42,115 bases of DNA from an uncultured Parvibacter sp. (GCA_910587945.1 CAJUNI010000005.1:17989-60103), one strand, 5' to 3'. Positions 27,405 to 35,801 are shown, counted from the stretch's first letter. The notes: generated from the sequence alone by a model not told the origin. Program-made: numbers and translations.

Positions 27405-28352
27405 ATGGCGAACTACTCACCGTCTGCTACGAAAGAAAAAGGCCGCGCTCGGCGGCGGAAGAAAAAGAGTTTGGTGTGGCGCATTGTCTTTTGGGTCGCC
27501 CTCGTAGTTTTTGTGGCGTCCTTGGCCATGTTGGGCTATATTGCCTACTCCTATTGCCATGGCCAGCAGGTCTACGACGAGATTGAAACGACGGCCTTTG
27601 AGGCACCGGCCGAAGAAGATGCCGCCATGCTTACCCTAGCCGATTTCCATGTGGATTGGGATGCCTTGCGCGCTATTAATCCTGACGTGGTCGCCTGGGT
27701 CTATATTGCCGGTACCGAGGTGAGCTATCCGGTGGTTCACAAAGAGGGCGATAGCGAATACTACCTGCACCATAACTTCAACAATGGCTCGGCGGGGCAG
27801 TTTGCTGCTGAGTATGGCGCCATCATGCTGGATGGCCACAATAAGGCTGACTTCTCTAATGATGTGAACCTCATCTATGGCCACAATATGCGCAACGGCA
27901 CGATGTTCCATCTGTTCAATGAGTTCCGCGATCCAGCGGAGTTTAATAGCCATCGTATTGTCTATTTGCTCACGCCCGGCGGCAATTATCGCCTGGGATC
28001 CTTTGCCCTTGATCATGTGCCTGCCACCGATGCAGATCGCATTATCATCCCCACGTTCAATACCGACCAAGAGCTGGCGGCCTATGTTCAAGCGCGGATT
28101 GATGAGTCGGTAGTAACTCCCAGCCAGATCGATAGTGATCCGCCCCTGCCGGATCCGAACAATGTCCATAAGGTATTCGCATTTTCTACCTGCGATGGGG
28201 CAAACAATACCAACCGCTACATTTTGTTCTGCTCAGTGTTGGACTTCTTGCCCTTAGATGGCAACGGTAATCCCGTAGGCACGGGAGCGGAAGTGGTCTC
28301 CCAGGAAGAAGCAGGAATGGTAAATACCGACGCCCAAGAGCGTGTGGAATAA
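27405..28352 (+). CDS. srtB: Class B sortase
   Basis: A cysteine transpeptidase that anchors surface proteins or links pilins at the outer membrane face. The 315-residue protein has a basic N-terminus (RARRRKKK), one signal-anchor helix (about 23-48) and an extracellular catalytic domain. The sortase triad is visible: His160 in YGHNM, Cys263 in FSTCDG and Arg271 in NTNRYILFC. The spacing and the YGHNMRNGTMFHLF block match class B. The start ATG at 27405 is 7 bases from AAGGAG; an ATG at 27401 in another frame opens only a 61-codon frame. It is flanked by terminators, so it is transcribed alone. No substrate with a sorting signal is encoded in the window. Confidence 0.9.
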   Translation: MANYSPSATKEKGRARRRKKKSLVWRIVFWVALVVFVASLAMLGYIAYSYCHGQQVYDEIETTAFEAPAEEDAAMLTLADFHVDWDALRAINPDVVAWVYIAGTEVSYPVVHKEGDSEYYLHHNFNNGSAGQFAAEYGAIMLDGHNKADFSNDVNLIYGHNMRNGTMFHLFNEFRDPAEFNSHRIVYLLTPGGNYRLGSFALDHVPATDADRIIIPTFNTDQELAAYVQARIDESVVTPSQIDSDPPLPDPNNVHKVFAFSTCDGANNTNRYILFCSVLDFLPLDGNGNPVGTGAEVVSQEEAGMVNTDAQERVE

Positions 28353-28361
28353 CTCAACAGG

Positions 28362-28387
28362 AACCGCCCGGCAACCCGGGCGGTTTT
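28362..28387 (+). terminator. Intrinsic terminator after the sortase gene
   Basis: AACCGCCCGG (28362-28371) pairs with CCGGGCGGTT (28376-28385) around loop CAAC, with the U-run of TTTT at its end. It lies 9 bases after the stop codon. Confidence 0.85.
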
Positions 28388-28446
28388 CATTTTGGGCTGA
28401 AAAACCAACGGTGGGAAATGAGAGCGTGCAAGGGAGTGGGAAAGGA

Positions 28447-29958
28447 ATGACAGTAGTGCGCAGCAGAGTGGAAGTGGAACGGCCGGATCGCTTGGAAGAG
28501 GCCTGCGGGGTCTTTGGGGTTTACGCGCCGGGTGAAGATGTGGCGCGCATGACCTGCTTTGGGTTGCAGGCGCTTCAGCATCGGGGCCAAGAAAGCGCCG
28601 GCATTGCGGTAGGCGATGGCAACTCCGTGGTGGTAGCTAAGGACTTAGGGTTGGTAACCCAGGTCTTTGACGAGGCCACCCTTTCCTCTTTACCAGGATT
28701 TGTGGCTGTGGGTCATGTGCGCTATTCCACCAGCGGTGGCACCGCTTCTTGGGATGCGGCCCAGCCCCACATTTCGGCCATTGATGATGAGCTCATTGCG
28801 CTGGCTCATAACGGCACTCTCGTTCATACCGATCCTTTGCGCAAGCAGCTGGAGAGCCACGGCGTAACCTTTCGCTCCCAAACCGATTCAGAGGTGGCGG
28901 CCAAGGCCATCGGCTTTATGACGCAAAAGACCCGTCATTTGCGCGCGGGCATTGCCTACACCATGGAGCAGGTTGCTGGCGCCTACGCGATGGTTCTTGC
29001 GAGCAAAGATGCCCTGTACGCGTTTCGGGATCCTCACGGCATTCGGCCGCTGTGTTTGGGGGAGTTACCCGAGGGTCGCGGCTGGGTGGTATCTTCGGAA
29101 ACCTGTGGTCTTGATATTGTGGGCGCCACCTATGTACGCGATGTGGCTCCGGGGGAAGTGTTGCGGATTACCCAGGAAGGTATCCACAGTGAGCAAGCGG
29201 TTCCAGTCCAAAGCCCTTCCGCCTGTATTTTTGAGTATGTGTACTTTGCCCGGCCGGATTCGGTAATCGATGGGCAGAGCGTCTACCAAGCGCGCCGGGC
29301 GTTAGGGCGGATTCTTGCCCAAGAAGCACCGGTGGAGGCGGATTTGGTGTTGGGTGTTCCGGACTCCGGAGTTCCTGCGGCTCTTGGGTTTGCCCAAGAA
29401 AGCGGCATTCCCTTTACTGATGGCATTGTGAAGAACCGCTATGTGGGGCGAACCTTTATTCAGCCCACCCAAGCCATGCGTCAGCTGGGTATTCGCTTGA
29501 AACTCAATCCGCTGCCCGAGGTGATTGCGGGCAAGCGTTTGGTGGTCATCGATGACTCCATTGTACGGGGTAATACCTCTCAGAAACTGGTGCAAATGCT
29601 GCGCGACGCAGGGGCTGCCGAAGTCCATTTACGCATTGTGAGTCCTCAAGTGCTGTGGCCTTGTTTTTATGGCATTGATACGGATACCCGAGATCAGCTC
29701 ATTGCAGCCAACAAGAGCTTGGAGGAAATGAACGCCTGGATCGGCTCCGATTCCCTTGCTTTTGTTTCCTTGGACGGTTTGCGGGCGGCCCTTCCTGATG
29801 TGGTTCATCCGGGCTTTTGTGAGGCCTGTTTTACGGGAGAATATCCGGTGGCTATTCCTGAAGAAATTGCCCAAGACAGTTTTCTGACCCAGCAAGAACG
29901 CGCCGCCGCTCACAGCGAGCGCCTTGCAAAAGAAACTGCAACCATAATCGCTGAGTGA
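28447..29958 (+). CDS. purF: Amidophosphoribosyltransferase
   Basis: First step of purine synthesis: PRPP plus glutamine gives phosphoribosylamine. The 503-residue protein has an N-terminal Ntn-type glutaminase whose nucleophile is Cys20 (EEACGVFGVYAP), after a 19-residue stretch likely removed as a propeptide. The C-terminal phosphoribosyltransferase domain has the PRPP loop VVIDDSIVRGNTS. The four cysteines that bind a 4Fe-4S cluster in the Bacillus enzyme are recognisable: one in SACIFEYVYF, one in WPCFYGID, and the pair in CEACFTG. The start is uncertain: ATG 28447 has AGGGAG 10 bases upstream, while GTG 28456 would use AAGGA. purM follows 71 bases later. Confidence 0.95.
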   Translation: MTVVRSRVEVERPDRLEEACGVFGVYAPGEDVARMTCFGLQALQHRGQESAGIAVGDGNSVVVAKDLGLVTQVFDEATLSSLPGFVAVGHVRYSTSGGTASWDAAQPHISAIDDELIALAHNGTLVHTDPLRKQLESHGVTFRSQTDSEVAAKAIGFMTQKTRHLRAGIAYTMEQVAGAYAMVLASKDALYAFRDPHGIRPLCLGELPEGRGWVVSSETCGLDIVGATYVRDVAPGEVLRITQEGIHSEQAVPVQSPSACIFEYVYFARPDSVIDGQSVYQARRALGRILAQEAPVEADLVLGVPDSGVPAALGFAQESGIPFTDGIVKNRYVGRTFIQPTQAMRQLGIRLKLNPLPEVIAGKRLVVIDDSIVRGNTSQKLVQMLRDAGAAEVHLRIVSPQVLWPCFYGIDTDTRDQLIAANKSLEEMNAWIGSDSLAFVSLDGLRAALPDVVHPGFCEACFTGEYPVAIPEEIAQDSFLTQQERAAAHSERLAKETATIIAE

Positions 29959-30029
29959 GCGCCCGGGAAACCGTGAGTGCTGGCATAATGAGCGATAGCA
30001 AAACCACATCGAGGGAAAAGGATGCATCC

Positions 30030-31109
30030 ATGGCTGAACAGATTACCTACGCCCAGGCCGGTGTCGACATTGAAGAAGGCGCGCGCGCCGTTGACGCCAT
30101 CAAGGACGCGGTCCATAGCACCTATCGCTCGGAGGTGGTAGGAGACATTGGTGGATTCGGTGGCCTTTTTTCCGTTGGGGCTGCGAAGTCTATGGTAGAC
30201 CCGCTGTTGGTTAGCGGCACCGATGGGGTGGGCACCAAATTGAAGGTGGCCCAGCGCTTAGGCAAACACGACACCGTGGGCATTGACTTGGTAGCCATGT
30301 GTGTGAACGATATTTTGGCTACGGGCGCCGAACCGTTGTTCTTCTTAGATTACGTGGCCGTTGGCAAGCTTTCTTCCGAGGCTATGGCTGAAATCGTAGG
30401 CGGCATTGCCGAGGGTTGCCGCCAAGCGGGCTGTGCGCTCATCGGTGGGGAAATGGCCGAGCATCCTGGTGTCATGGACCCGGATGACTACGATCTGTCG
30501 GGCTTCTGCGTGGGCATCGTAGATCGCGTATCTATGCTGAATCCGGAAACCGTGCGTCCCGGGGATGTGCTGGTGGCGCTCGGATCCAGCGGTCTGCATT
30601 CGAATGGCTATTCGCTGGCGCGTAAAGTTTGCCTTGAAGGCCGCAGCGAAGAAGAGATTCGCGAAGCGGTGGATGAGTTGGGTGGAGTGAGCGTCCTTGA
30701 GGCGCTGTTAACGCCCACCCGCATTTACGTAAAGCCCATTCTCAATGTGCTTAAGGCAGTTCCTGAGGCCGTTCATAGTTTGGCTCATATTACCGGTGGC
30801 GGCATTACCGAGAATCTCAATCGGGCGTTGAATGACCGCGTGGACGCTGTGGTAGAAGAAGGAACCTGGTCGGTACCTCCGATCATTCGCTATGCCTGTG
30901 AGGCGGCTGGTCTTGATGAAGAAGAAGCCCTCAAGACATTCAATATGGGCTTGGGCATGATCCTCTGTGTGGATGCCGCCTCTGTTGACTTGGTGGAAGC
31001 AGAACTGCGGGCGTCGGGCGAAGCGGTCTATCGCGTGGGCCAGGTCGTAGAGGGAGGCGGCGTTGTGCGCTACGACAACGGCGGCGCCCTTTTCGATTAC
31101 GAACGCTAA
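30030..31109 (+). CDS. purM: Phosphoribosylformylglycinamidine cyclo-ligase
   Basis: AIR synthetase, the fifth step of purine synthesis: ATP-dependent ring closure of FGAM. The 359-residue protein has the PurM/ThiL fold blocks VSGTDGVGTKLKVA, VAMCVNDILATGAEPLFFLD, GEMAEHPGVM, GLHSNGYSLARK and HITGGGITENLNR. The ATG at 30030 follows AAAAGGA by 7 bases and gives the family N-terminus (ITYAQAGVDIEEG). In-frame starts at 29955 (overlapping the purF stop) and 29988 would add unsupported residues. It lies between purF and purN in one transcription unit. Confidence 0.95.
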   Translation: MAEQITYAQAGVDIEEGARAVDAIKDAVHSTYRSEVVGDIGGFGGLFSVGAAKSMVDPLLVSGTDGVGTKLKVAQRLGKHDTVGIDLVAMCVNDILATGAEPLFFLDYVAVGKLSSEAMAEIVGGIAEGCRQAGCALIGGEMAEHPGVMDPDDYDLSGFCVGIVDRVSMLNPETVRPGDVLVALGSSGLHSNGYSLARKVCLEGRSEEEIREAVDELGGVSVLEALLTPTRIYVKPILNVLKAVPEAVHSLAHITGGGITENLNRALNDRVDAVVEEGTWSVPPIIRYACEAAGLDEEEALKTFNMGLGMILCVDAASVDLVEAELRASGEAVYRVGQVVEGGGVVRYDNGGALFDYER

Positions 31110-31140
31110 AACTTGGGCCTGATGTCGCAAGGAGACCACG

Positions 31141-31758
31141 GTGGAGAAGCTAAAAATTGGGGTACTCATCTCAGGGAGTGGAACGAATTTACAAGCCATC
31201 ATTGATGAGATTGAGGCGGGCTTGCCCGTGGAAATTGTGTCGGTGGTAGCGTCGCGGCCCGATGCCTACGGCATTACCCGCGCCGAGGAAGCCGGCATTC
31301 CCGTCTTAGTGCTGAATCGCTCCTATTACGAAGACCCTGCAGCGGCCGATCAGCTTATTGTGGACACCCTGCAAGCAGCGGGAGCTCGCTATGTAGTCAT
31401 GGCGGGCTATATGCGTAAAGTGACTCCGGTTATGTTGGATGCCTTCCCCGATCGGGTGCTCAATTTGCATCCGGCGCTGTTGCCCTCATTCAAGGGTGCC
31501 CATGCCATTCAAGATGCCTATGAGGCCGGCGTGAAAGTTACGGGTGTGACCGTGCACTTTGCCAATGAGGATTACGACAAGGGTCCCATTGTGGCTCAAG
31601 AGGCCGTGACGGTGCGCGAGGGTTGGAGCCTAGAGGAGCTGGAAACAGCCATCCATCAGGTGGAATATCAAATCTATCCTCGGGTATTACGGGCACTTGC
31701 GGAAGGGCGCGTGTGCGTCGGCGAGGATCGACGGGTATCGGTAGCTGAGCCTGCCTAA
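31141..31758 (+). CDS. purN: Phosphoribosylglycinamide formyltransferase
   Basis: GAR transformylase, which moves a formyl group from 10-formyl-tetrahydrofolate to GAR in the third purine step. The 205-residue protein begins with the GAR-phosphate loop ISGSGTNLQAIID. It contains AGYMRKVTPVML and the catalytic Asn and His in LNLHPALLPSFKG. The Asp loop is FANEDYDKGPIVAQ. The start is GTG at 31141, supported by AAGGAGA 6-9 bases upstream. It lies 31 bases after purM, completing a purF-M-N unit. Confidence 0.95.
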   Translation: MEKLKIGVLISGSGTNLQAIIDEIEAGLPVEIVSVVASRPDAYGITRAEEAGIPVLVLNRSYYEDPAAADQLIVDTLQAAGARYVVMAGYMRKVTPVMLDAFPDRVLNLHPALLPSFKGAHAIQDAYEAGVKVTGVTVHFANEDYDKGPIVAQEAVTVREGWSLEELETAIHQVEYQIYPRVLRALAEGRVCVGEDRRVSVAEPA

Positions 31759-31873
31759 GGACTGCAGTCGGTTCTCGAGTCTGGGATATCGGGGAGTCAG
31801 TTTGCTGGCCGGGTGACAGCTTGTTGGCTTATTCCCGCGACGGATTCAATCTCTGATCCATTGTGGCTCCATG

Positions 31874-31893
31874 GCAGTTTGACAGCAAACTGC
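31874..31893 (+). promoter_or_regulatory. Perfect 8-bp hairpin between purN and the XdhC-like gene
   Basis: GCAGTTTG (31874-31881) pairs with CAAACTGC (31886-31893) around ACAG. No U-run follows, so it is either a weak terminator or an operator. A TATCAT at 31925-31930 may be the -10 box of the next gene, but no matching -35 was found. The remaining 206-base gap shows no gene. Confidence 0.35.
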
Positions 31894-31964
31894 GGGCTAC
31901 CTGCGGTTTAGACCGTGGCTCTGCTATCATGAAGGCCTCTATTATTCACGAAGGAGGCTAATTC

Positions 31965-32954
31965 ATGGAACGAGCCATTCTCGAATCTATCATCGCCGAT
32001 CTTAAGGCGGGCACTACTCCCACATTGCCTCTGGAGGCATTTCCCGCATTTGCTGCTCAAGCCGAGTCCGCAAACCCCCATGTGGATCCCACCACGTTGA
32101 GCGCCATTGCGGCATCGTTAGGACCTGCAGACCTGCCTACTTTTGAGCGAGCGCTTCAAGCCCTCGACGAGGGAGACTTGGCCTGGCTTGGCTTTAAGGT
32201 GGTCTATGACCCTCAGGCTGCTATGGCGAACGTCGATAACGAAGTCACCAAGCGCTACGGGCATCAGGGTTCTGCCGACGGCGACAACCTCGTCTTTTTC
32301 TGCAATGACGCCAAGGAGATTGTGGCGTCGCGCGAGCCGTCCCCTCGCGACATCTTCCAAATGAAGGATGTCACCCGCGGGCCTTCCATGCACAACGATC
32401 AATTCGATGGACTTACCTGGGTATCCCAACCGCTTTTTGAGCCCGTACGCGTCGTGCTTCTGGGTGCCTCTGACGCGGCGGCGGAAGTAGCTGCCTTGGC
32501 CGATCACGTCGGATTTACTGTGACGGTCATGGACTACGATCCCGCCTTCTTAAATGAGGAGCGTTTCCCCCATGCCGAGCGCATCATGCTCCATGGCGGC
32601 AACTTTGATGAACTCTCGAATATCCCGGGCCACCCGGGTGACTACGTCTGCGTCCTTACGCGCGGCCACATGTTTGACCCCCAAGGCTGTGTGTGGGCGG
32701 TGCAAAATGGTGCGCACTATATTGGCATGATGGGCTGCGCCGGCAAGAACTCTACGGTCCATGATTTGGTGATTGATGCCGGGTTAACCGAGGAGGATTG
32801 GGAGCGTATTAAGCGGCCTATCGGATTGGCCTTTGGCGCGAAGACCCCGGCGGAGTTGGCCATTGCCATTGTGGGCGAACTCGTGGATGTGCGCTACAAA
32901 GAACGCTACAGCCCCGAGGCCCAAAAGCGTCACGAAGACAGCCTTGGTCGCTAA
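31965..32954 (+). CDS. XdhC/CoxI-family protein
   Basis: A 329-residue member of the XdhC family, proteins that bind molybdenum cofactor and help sulfurate and insert it into xanthine-dehydrogenase-like enzymes. The C-terminal half is the XdhC Rossmann domain: VVLLGASDAAAEVAALADHV, TVMDYDPAFL, VCVLTRGHMFDPQ, YIGMMGCAGKN and GLAFGAKTPAELAIAIVGEL. The N-terminal half is weakly conserved and has no clear Cys motif. GAAGGAGG precedes the ATG at 31965. No xanthine dehydrogenase or CO dehydrogenase subunit lies in the window, so its client is elsewhere. Placement after purF-M-N may be chance or may reflect purine salvage. Confidence 0.85.
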   Translation: MERAILESIIADLKAGTTPTLPLEAFPAFAAQAESANPHVDPTTLSAIAASLGPADLPTFERALQALDEGDLAWLGFKVVYDPQAAMANVDNEVTKRYGHQGSADGDNLVFFCNDAKEIVASREPSPRDIFQMKDVTRGPSMHNDQFDGLTWVSQPLFEPVRVVLLGASDAAAEVAALADHVGFTVTVMDYDPAFLNEERFPHAERIMLHGGNFDELSNIPGHPGDYVCVLTRGHMFDPQGCVWAVQNGAHYIGMMGCAGKNSTVHDLVIDAGLTEEDWERIKRPIGLAFGAKTPAELAIAIVGELVDVRYKERYSPEAQKRHEDSLGR

Positions 32955-33086
32955 CTCAGAGTCCTGAAAAAGCGGCTGCCGCCTTAGCTGGCAGCTAATG
33001 AAATTTAAAACCCTCATCTCTATTCTTGGAGCGTTATGCGTGAAGAACGCGCAGAGGCGTAAAGGATAGGGAAAGGGTTTTATTTC

Positions 33087-33794
33087 ATGGAAGAGAACAC
33101 ACAAAAGTCCAGCTCAGGGTTGGCTATTGCCTCATTGGTGTTGGGTATTATTGCCATCGTCACGTCGTTTTTACCCATCATCAATAACTTGTCATTCATC
33201 TTGGCATTGGTGGGTCTCATCTTGGGTGTGGTGGCTATTATCATCATTCGCAAAGGGGCGAAGAAGGGCATGGGCCTTGCCGTAGCGGGCACCGTGTTGG
33301 GCATTGTTTCTATTGTGGTGGTACTGGCTACTCAGGCTGCCTTCTCGGCCGCCTTGGCCGAAGCTCCTGATGACGTAAACAGTGGCACCACTTCAAGCGC
33401 TACGACAGGGGAGAGCGGCAGCAGTGCCGCCGCTTCTGCGGAGTCTCAGGCTGCTAAGTATGCGGTCACCATTGATAACTGCACCGTGACCACCGATTAT
33501 CAGGACAACCCGGCCATCGTAGTGGACTACACCTTCACCAATAATTCCGATGAAGCGACGAGCTTCATGGTGGCCACCATCGATAAGGCCTTCCAGAATG
33601 GTGTGGAGCTTGATACGGGCATGGTTATGAATATCAATAACGAAGCCGCAATGAAGGATATCAAGCCCGGCGCATCGGTTCAGGTGCAGCAGGCATTCAA
33701 GTTGGCCGACCAAAGCGACGTTACGGTGGAAGTTGAAGAGCTGCTTTCTATGAACGACACGCTTTTGGCTGAGCGCACGTTTACGGTAGCATAG
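33087..33794 (+). CDS. DUF4190/DUF5067-like membrane protein
   Basis: A 235-residue protein with three hydrophobic segments in the first 90 residues (GLAIASLVLGIIAIVTSFL, FILALVGLILGVVAIIII and GLAVAGTVLGIVSIVVVLA), each with the G-x-x-L/I-G pattern of DUF4190. A Ser/Thr/Ala-rich linker (about 95-118) leads to an exported beta domain of DUF5067 type (YAVTIDNCTVTTDYQDNPAI, then VVDYTFTNNSDEATSF), an immunoglobulin-like fold often found on Gram-positive surface lipoproteins. GAAAGGG precedes the ATG. A 6-bp hairpin lies upstream (32975-32980 with 32990-32995). Family function is unknown. Confidence 0.8.
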   Translation: MEENTQKSSSGLAIASLVLGIIAIVTSFLPIINNLSFILALVGLILGVVAIIIIRKGAKKGMGLAVAGTVLGIVSIVVVLATQAAFSAALAEAPDDVNSGTTSSATTGESGSSAAASAESQAAKYAVTIDNCTVTTDYQDNPAIVVDYTFTNNSDEATSFMVATIDKAFQNGVELDTGMVMNINNEAAMKDIKPGASVQVQQAFKLADQSDVTVEVEELLSMNDTLLAERTFTVA

Positions 33795-33821
33795 TCGTCA
33801 GCTACTACAGAAACCTGAGAG

Positions 33822-33862
33822 GCGCGGGGGAGTAGGCTTATAGCTGCTCATCCCGCGCTTTC
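33822..33862 (+). terminator. Probable terminator
   Basis: GCGCGGG (33822-33828) pairs with CCCGCGC (33852-33858) around a 23-base loop with a short inner stem, followed by TTTCGTTGT. It lies between the DUF5067-like gene and the HTH gene. Confidence 0.5.
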
Positions 33863-33881
33863 GTTGTAAAGAGTGGAGCCT

Positions 33882-34337
33882 ATGGATACGCAGCATCAAA
33901 AGACTGGACTCAATGGCAGCGAGGAGCCTTTGACTGAGGAGCTTCTAGATGAGCTGCGTGCAGCCCCAGAGCTGGAAACCTATCTTGATCAGGTGGCCAC
34001 TCATCGCAGCTTGGCCGAGTATCTGAGTGAACTTCTTGAAGCAAAAGCACTTAAGCGGGTAGATGTGGTGCGTGGGGCCGGACTCAACGAGACCTTTGGT
34101 TATCAAATATTTATGGGCACGCGCCAAGCCTCACGGGATAACTTGCTCAAGCTGGCCTTCGCGCTGGGATGCACTCTGCGGGAGGCAAACCGGCTCCTCA
34201 AAGCTGGTGGAGTCAATGAACTTTATTGTAAAGAACGCAGGGATGCCATCCTCATTTACGCCTTGGATCATGGGATGACCCGCCAGGAAGTAGATGAGGC
34301 GCTCTATTCATTTGGGGAAGAAACTTTGGGTTCCTAA
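33882..34337 (+). CDS. HTH-type protein adjacent to a Ser/Thr kinase
   Basis: A 151-residue, mostly helical protein. Residues 42-100 form an XRE-like helix-turn-helix: SLAEYLSELLEAKALKRVDV, then GLNETFGYQIFMGTRQASRD, then LLKLAFALGCTLREANRLLK. The C-terminal part (KERRDAILIYALDHGMTRQE) is a helical extension also seen in HTH proteins that accompany Hanks-type kinases in Firmicutes and Coriobacteriia. The ATG at 33882 gives this length; GTG at 33873 is possible and the ribosome site is weak either way. It is followed by a strong terminator, so it is not co-transcribed with the kinase 194 bases downstream. A regulator or substrate role for that kinase is inferred from position only. Confidence 0.7.
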   Translation: MDTQHQKTGLNGSEEPLTEELLDELRAAPELETYLDQVATHRSLAEYLSELLEAKALKRVDVVRGAGLNETFGYQIFMGTRQASRDNLLKLAFALGCTLREANRLLKAGGVNELYCKERRDAILIYALDHGMTRQEVDEALYSFGEETLGS

Positions 34338-34371
34338 CTCCTTGGTTCATTCTCGTTAACCATAGCGACAG

Positions 34372-34398
34372 GATGGCGCAAGAGGCGCCATCTTTTTT
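34372..34398 (+). terminator. Intrinsic terminator after the HTH gene
   Basis: GATGGCGC (34372-34379) pairs with GCGCCATC (34385-34392), loop AAGAG, followed by six T residues. Confidence 0.9.
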
Positions 34399-34514
34399 AT
34401 TGGTGAACTCTAGAGTATACGCTCGATAAGCAATACGCTCAGAAGCTTCGCAACCTTCGCTTCACCCTTCGTTTTGCTTATGGGAGATATATCAGGATGA
34501 GCCCCGTAGCTCTT

Positions 34515-34523
34515 TGCTATGAT
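34515..34523 (+). promoter_or_regulatory. Extended -10 promoter of the kinase gene, leaderless
   Basis: TGCTATGAT (34515-34523) is a TGn-extended -10 box. Counting from it, transcription should start at 34530-34531, which is the A of the ATG chosen for the kinase. No Shine-Dalgarno precedes that ATG or the one at 34519, which fits leaderless translation. No clear -35 box is present. Confidence 0.55.
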
Positions 34524-34530
34524 TTCCTCT

Positions 34531-35796
34531 ATGACTGAGGAACTTCAAACATATCTTGATTCCCTTGCGCGAAACGAGCGCTATCGCGTTGTGCGCTGCT
34601 TGAAGGCTTCGGCAGCAGAAACCACCGAAGTGGTCTATGTGGACGAAAACGCAACGCTCACCGGGCCCTTTATTCGTAAGCGATTTCCCTTAGAGGGTCC
34701 AGGCATTGAAGCCTATGAACGGCTTCAACAAGCTCAGGCCTCAGGCTGGCAGCCGGCCCATTTGCCCCGGGTCTATGAGGTGTTTCCTACCGACAATGAG
34801 CGCATTGTGCTGATGGAGTATGTGGAGGGGCAAACCCTAGCTCAAGTGGTGGATCAGGCGGGGCCCTCGCTGACGCTGGCCGAGCGCTATTTTCCAGCTC
34901 TCTGTGAAGGGGTGACGGAGCTCCATGAGGGAACGGGCGCTCCACTGGTCCATCGTGACCTCAAGCCGTCAAACATTATTATCGGGCCCCGAGGACTCAC
35001 TATTATCGATTTTGGGATTACCCGCTTGTATAAGCCCGACGCCATCCAAGATACTGAGCATTTCGGCACGCGCAGCTATGCTCCGCCGGAGCAGTATGGG
35101 TTTGGGCAAACCAATGAGCGAAGCGATGTCTATGCCCTCGGTATTCTTCTCTATTACCTCCTGCGAGGTCAGGAGCCCGCTCAGTTCCTGGTGAGTAATC
35201 GTTTTGAGGGCGACGGGCTTCCGCCGGCGGTGCAGCAGGTGTTGGCCAAAGCCACGGCGTTCGATCCTGCCCAGCGTTATGGCTCAGCTCGAGAACTCAA
35301 AGCGGCCGCTTCCCAAGCCTTGGCGGCCAGTGCACAGCCAGCAGCGGGAGGCGTTTACGATGTTGCCGGAGGCTCCCACGCTTTTGCCAAAGGCGTCCAA
35401 GCTTCAGCTGAAGAAGTACCGCCCTCCTCAGGCAAAAAGGTGCGTCGCCCCTGGTGCCTACGCAATCTAGTGGTGCTGGCTTGCTGGCTCATCTTTGCCG
35501 CAGCCTGTTGGCAGCTCATTTTCGCTCCCGAAGGGGAATGGGTAGAGATTCCGCTGTGGTATCGCGTGGGTATTTACGGCGCTGGCTTCTTGTTGGGCCT
35601 AACGGGAATTTGCTATGGGCTGCTCGATAGGCAAGCGCTTGGTTCCTTCATTCCGCCGCTGCGGCGACAAACGAAACAAGCTGGACGCAAGGCTGCTCTG
35701 ACTATTGCCGCTCTCGGGTTCGGGATTTTCTTTCTCCTTATTTTCCTGAGTGCCCTCGGCGTAATTCCCTATAGCATTCCCTCCTATAGTTCATAA
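34531..35796 (+). CDS. Membrane Hanks-type Ser/Thr protein kinase
   Basis: A 421-residue kinase. The catalytic lobe (about 15-265) has Lys in FIRKRF, the catalytic loop HRDLKPSN with Asp143, DFG with Asp160, the APPEQYG activation-loop end and RSDVYALGILLYYLL. The glycine-rich P-loop is not recognisable (RYRVVRCLKASAAETTEVVY instead of GxGxxG). After a linker, three membrane segments fill the C-terminal third (NLVVLACWLIFAAACWQLIF, YRVGIYGAGFLLGLTGICYG and IAALGFGIFFLLIFLSALGV). There is no PASTA domain, so it is not a PknB-type muropeptide sensor. The ATG at 34531 coincides with the predicted transcript start; an in-frame ATG at 34519 overlaps the -10 box and is unlikely. Substrates are unknown. 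Confidence 0.88.
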   Translation: MTEELQTYLDSLARNERYRVVRCLKASAAETTEVVYVDENATLTGPFIRKRFPLEGPGIEAYERLQQAQASGWQPAHLPRVYEVFPTDNERIVLMEYVEGQTLAQVVDQAGPSLTLAERYFPALCEGVTELHEGTGAPLVHRDLKPSNIIIGPRGLTIIDFGITRLYKPDAIQDTEHFGTRSYAPPEQYGFGQTNERSDVYALGILLYYLLRGQEPAQFLVSNRFEGDGLPPAVQQVLAKATAFDPAQRYGSARELKAAASQALAASAQPAAGGVYDVAGGSHAFAKGVQASAEEVPPSSGKKVRRPWCLRNLVVLACWLIFAAACWQLIFAPEGEWVEIPLWYRVGIYGAGFLLGLTGICYGLLDRQALGSFIPPLRRQTKQAGRKAALTIAALGFGIFFLLIFLSALGVIPYSIPSYSS

Positions 35797-35801
35797 GATG
35801 C

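Noticed and set aside
27401..27586. ATG at 27401 opening a 61-codon frame over the sortase start
   Set aside because: It shares the sortase ribosome site but is at poorer spacing, and the 27405 frame encodes the complete sortase.
28342..28446. Upstream in-frame extension of purF
   Set aside because: It would run through the sortase terminator hairpin and add 35 residues unlike any PurF propeptide.
29955..30029. Upstream in-frame starts for purM overlapping the purF stop
   Set aside because: The extra residues are not part of the PurM family, and the ATG at 30030 has a good ribosome site.
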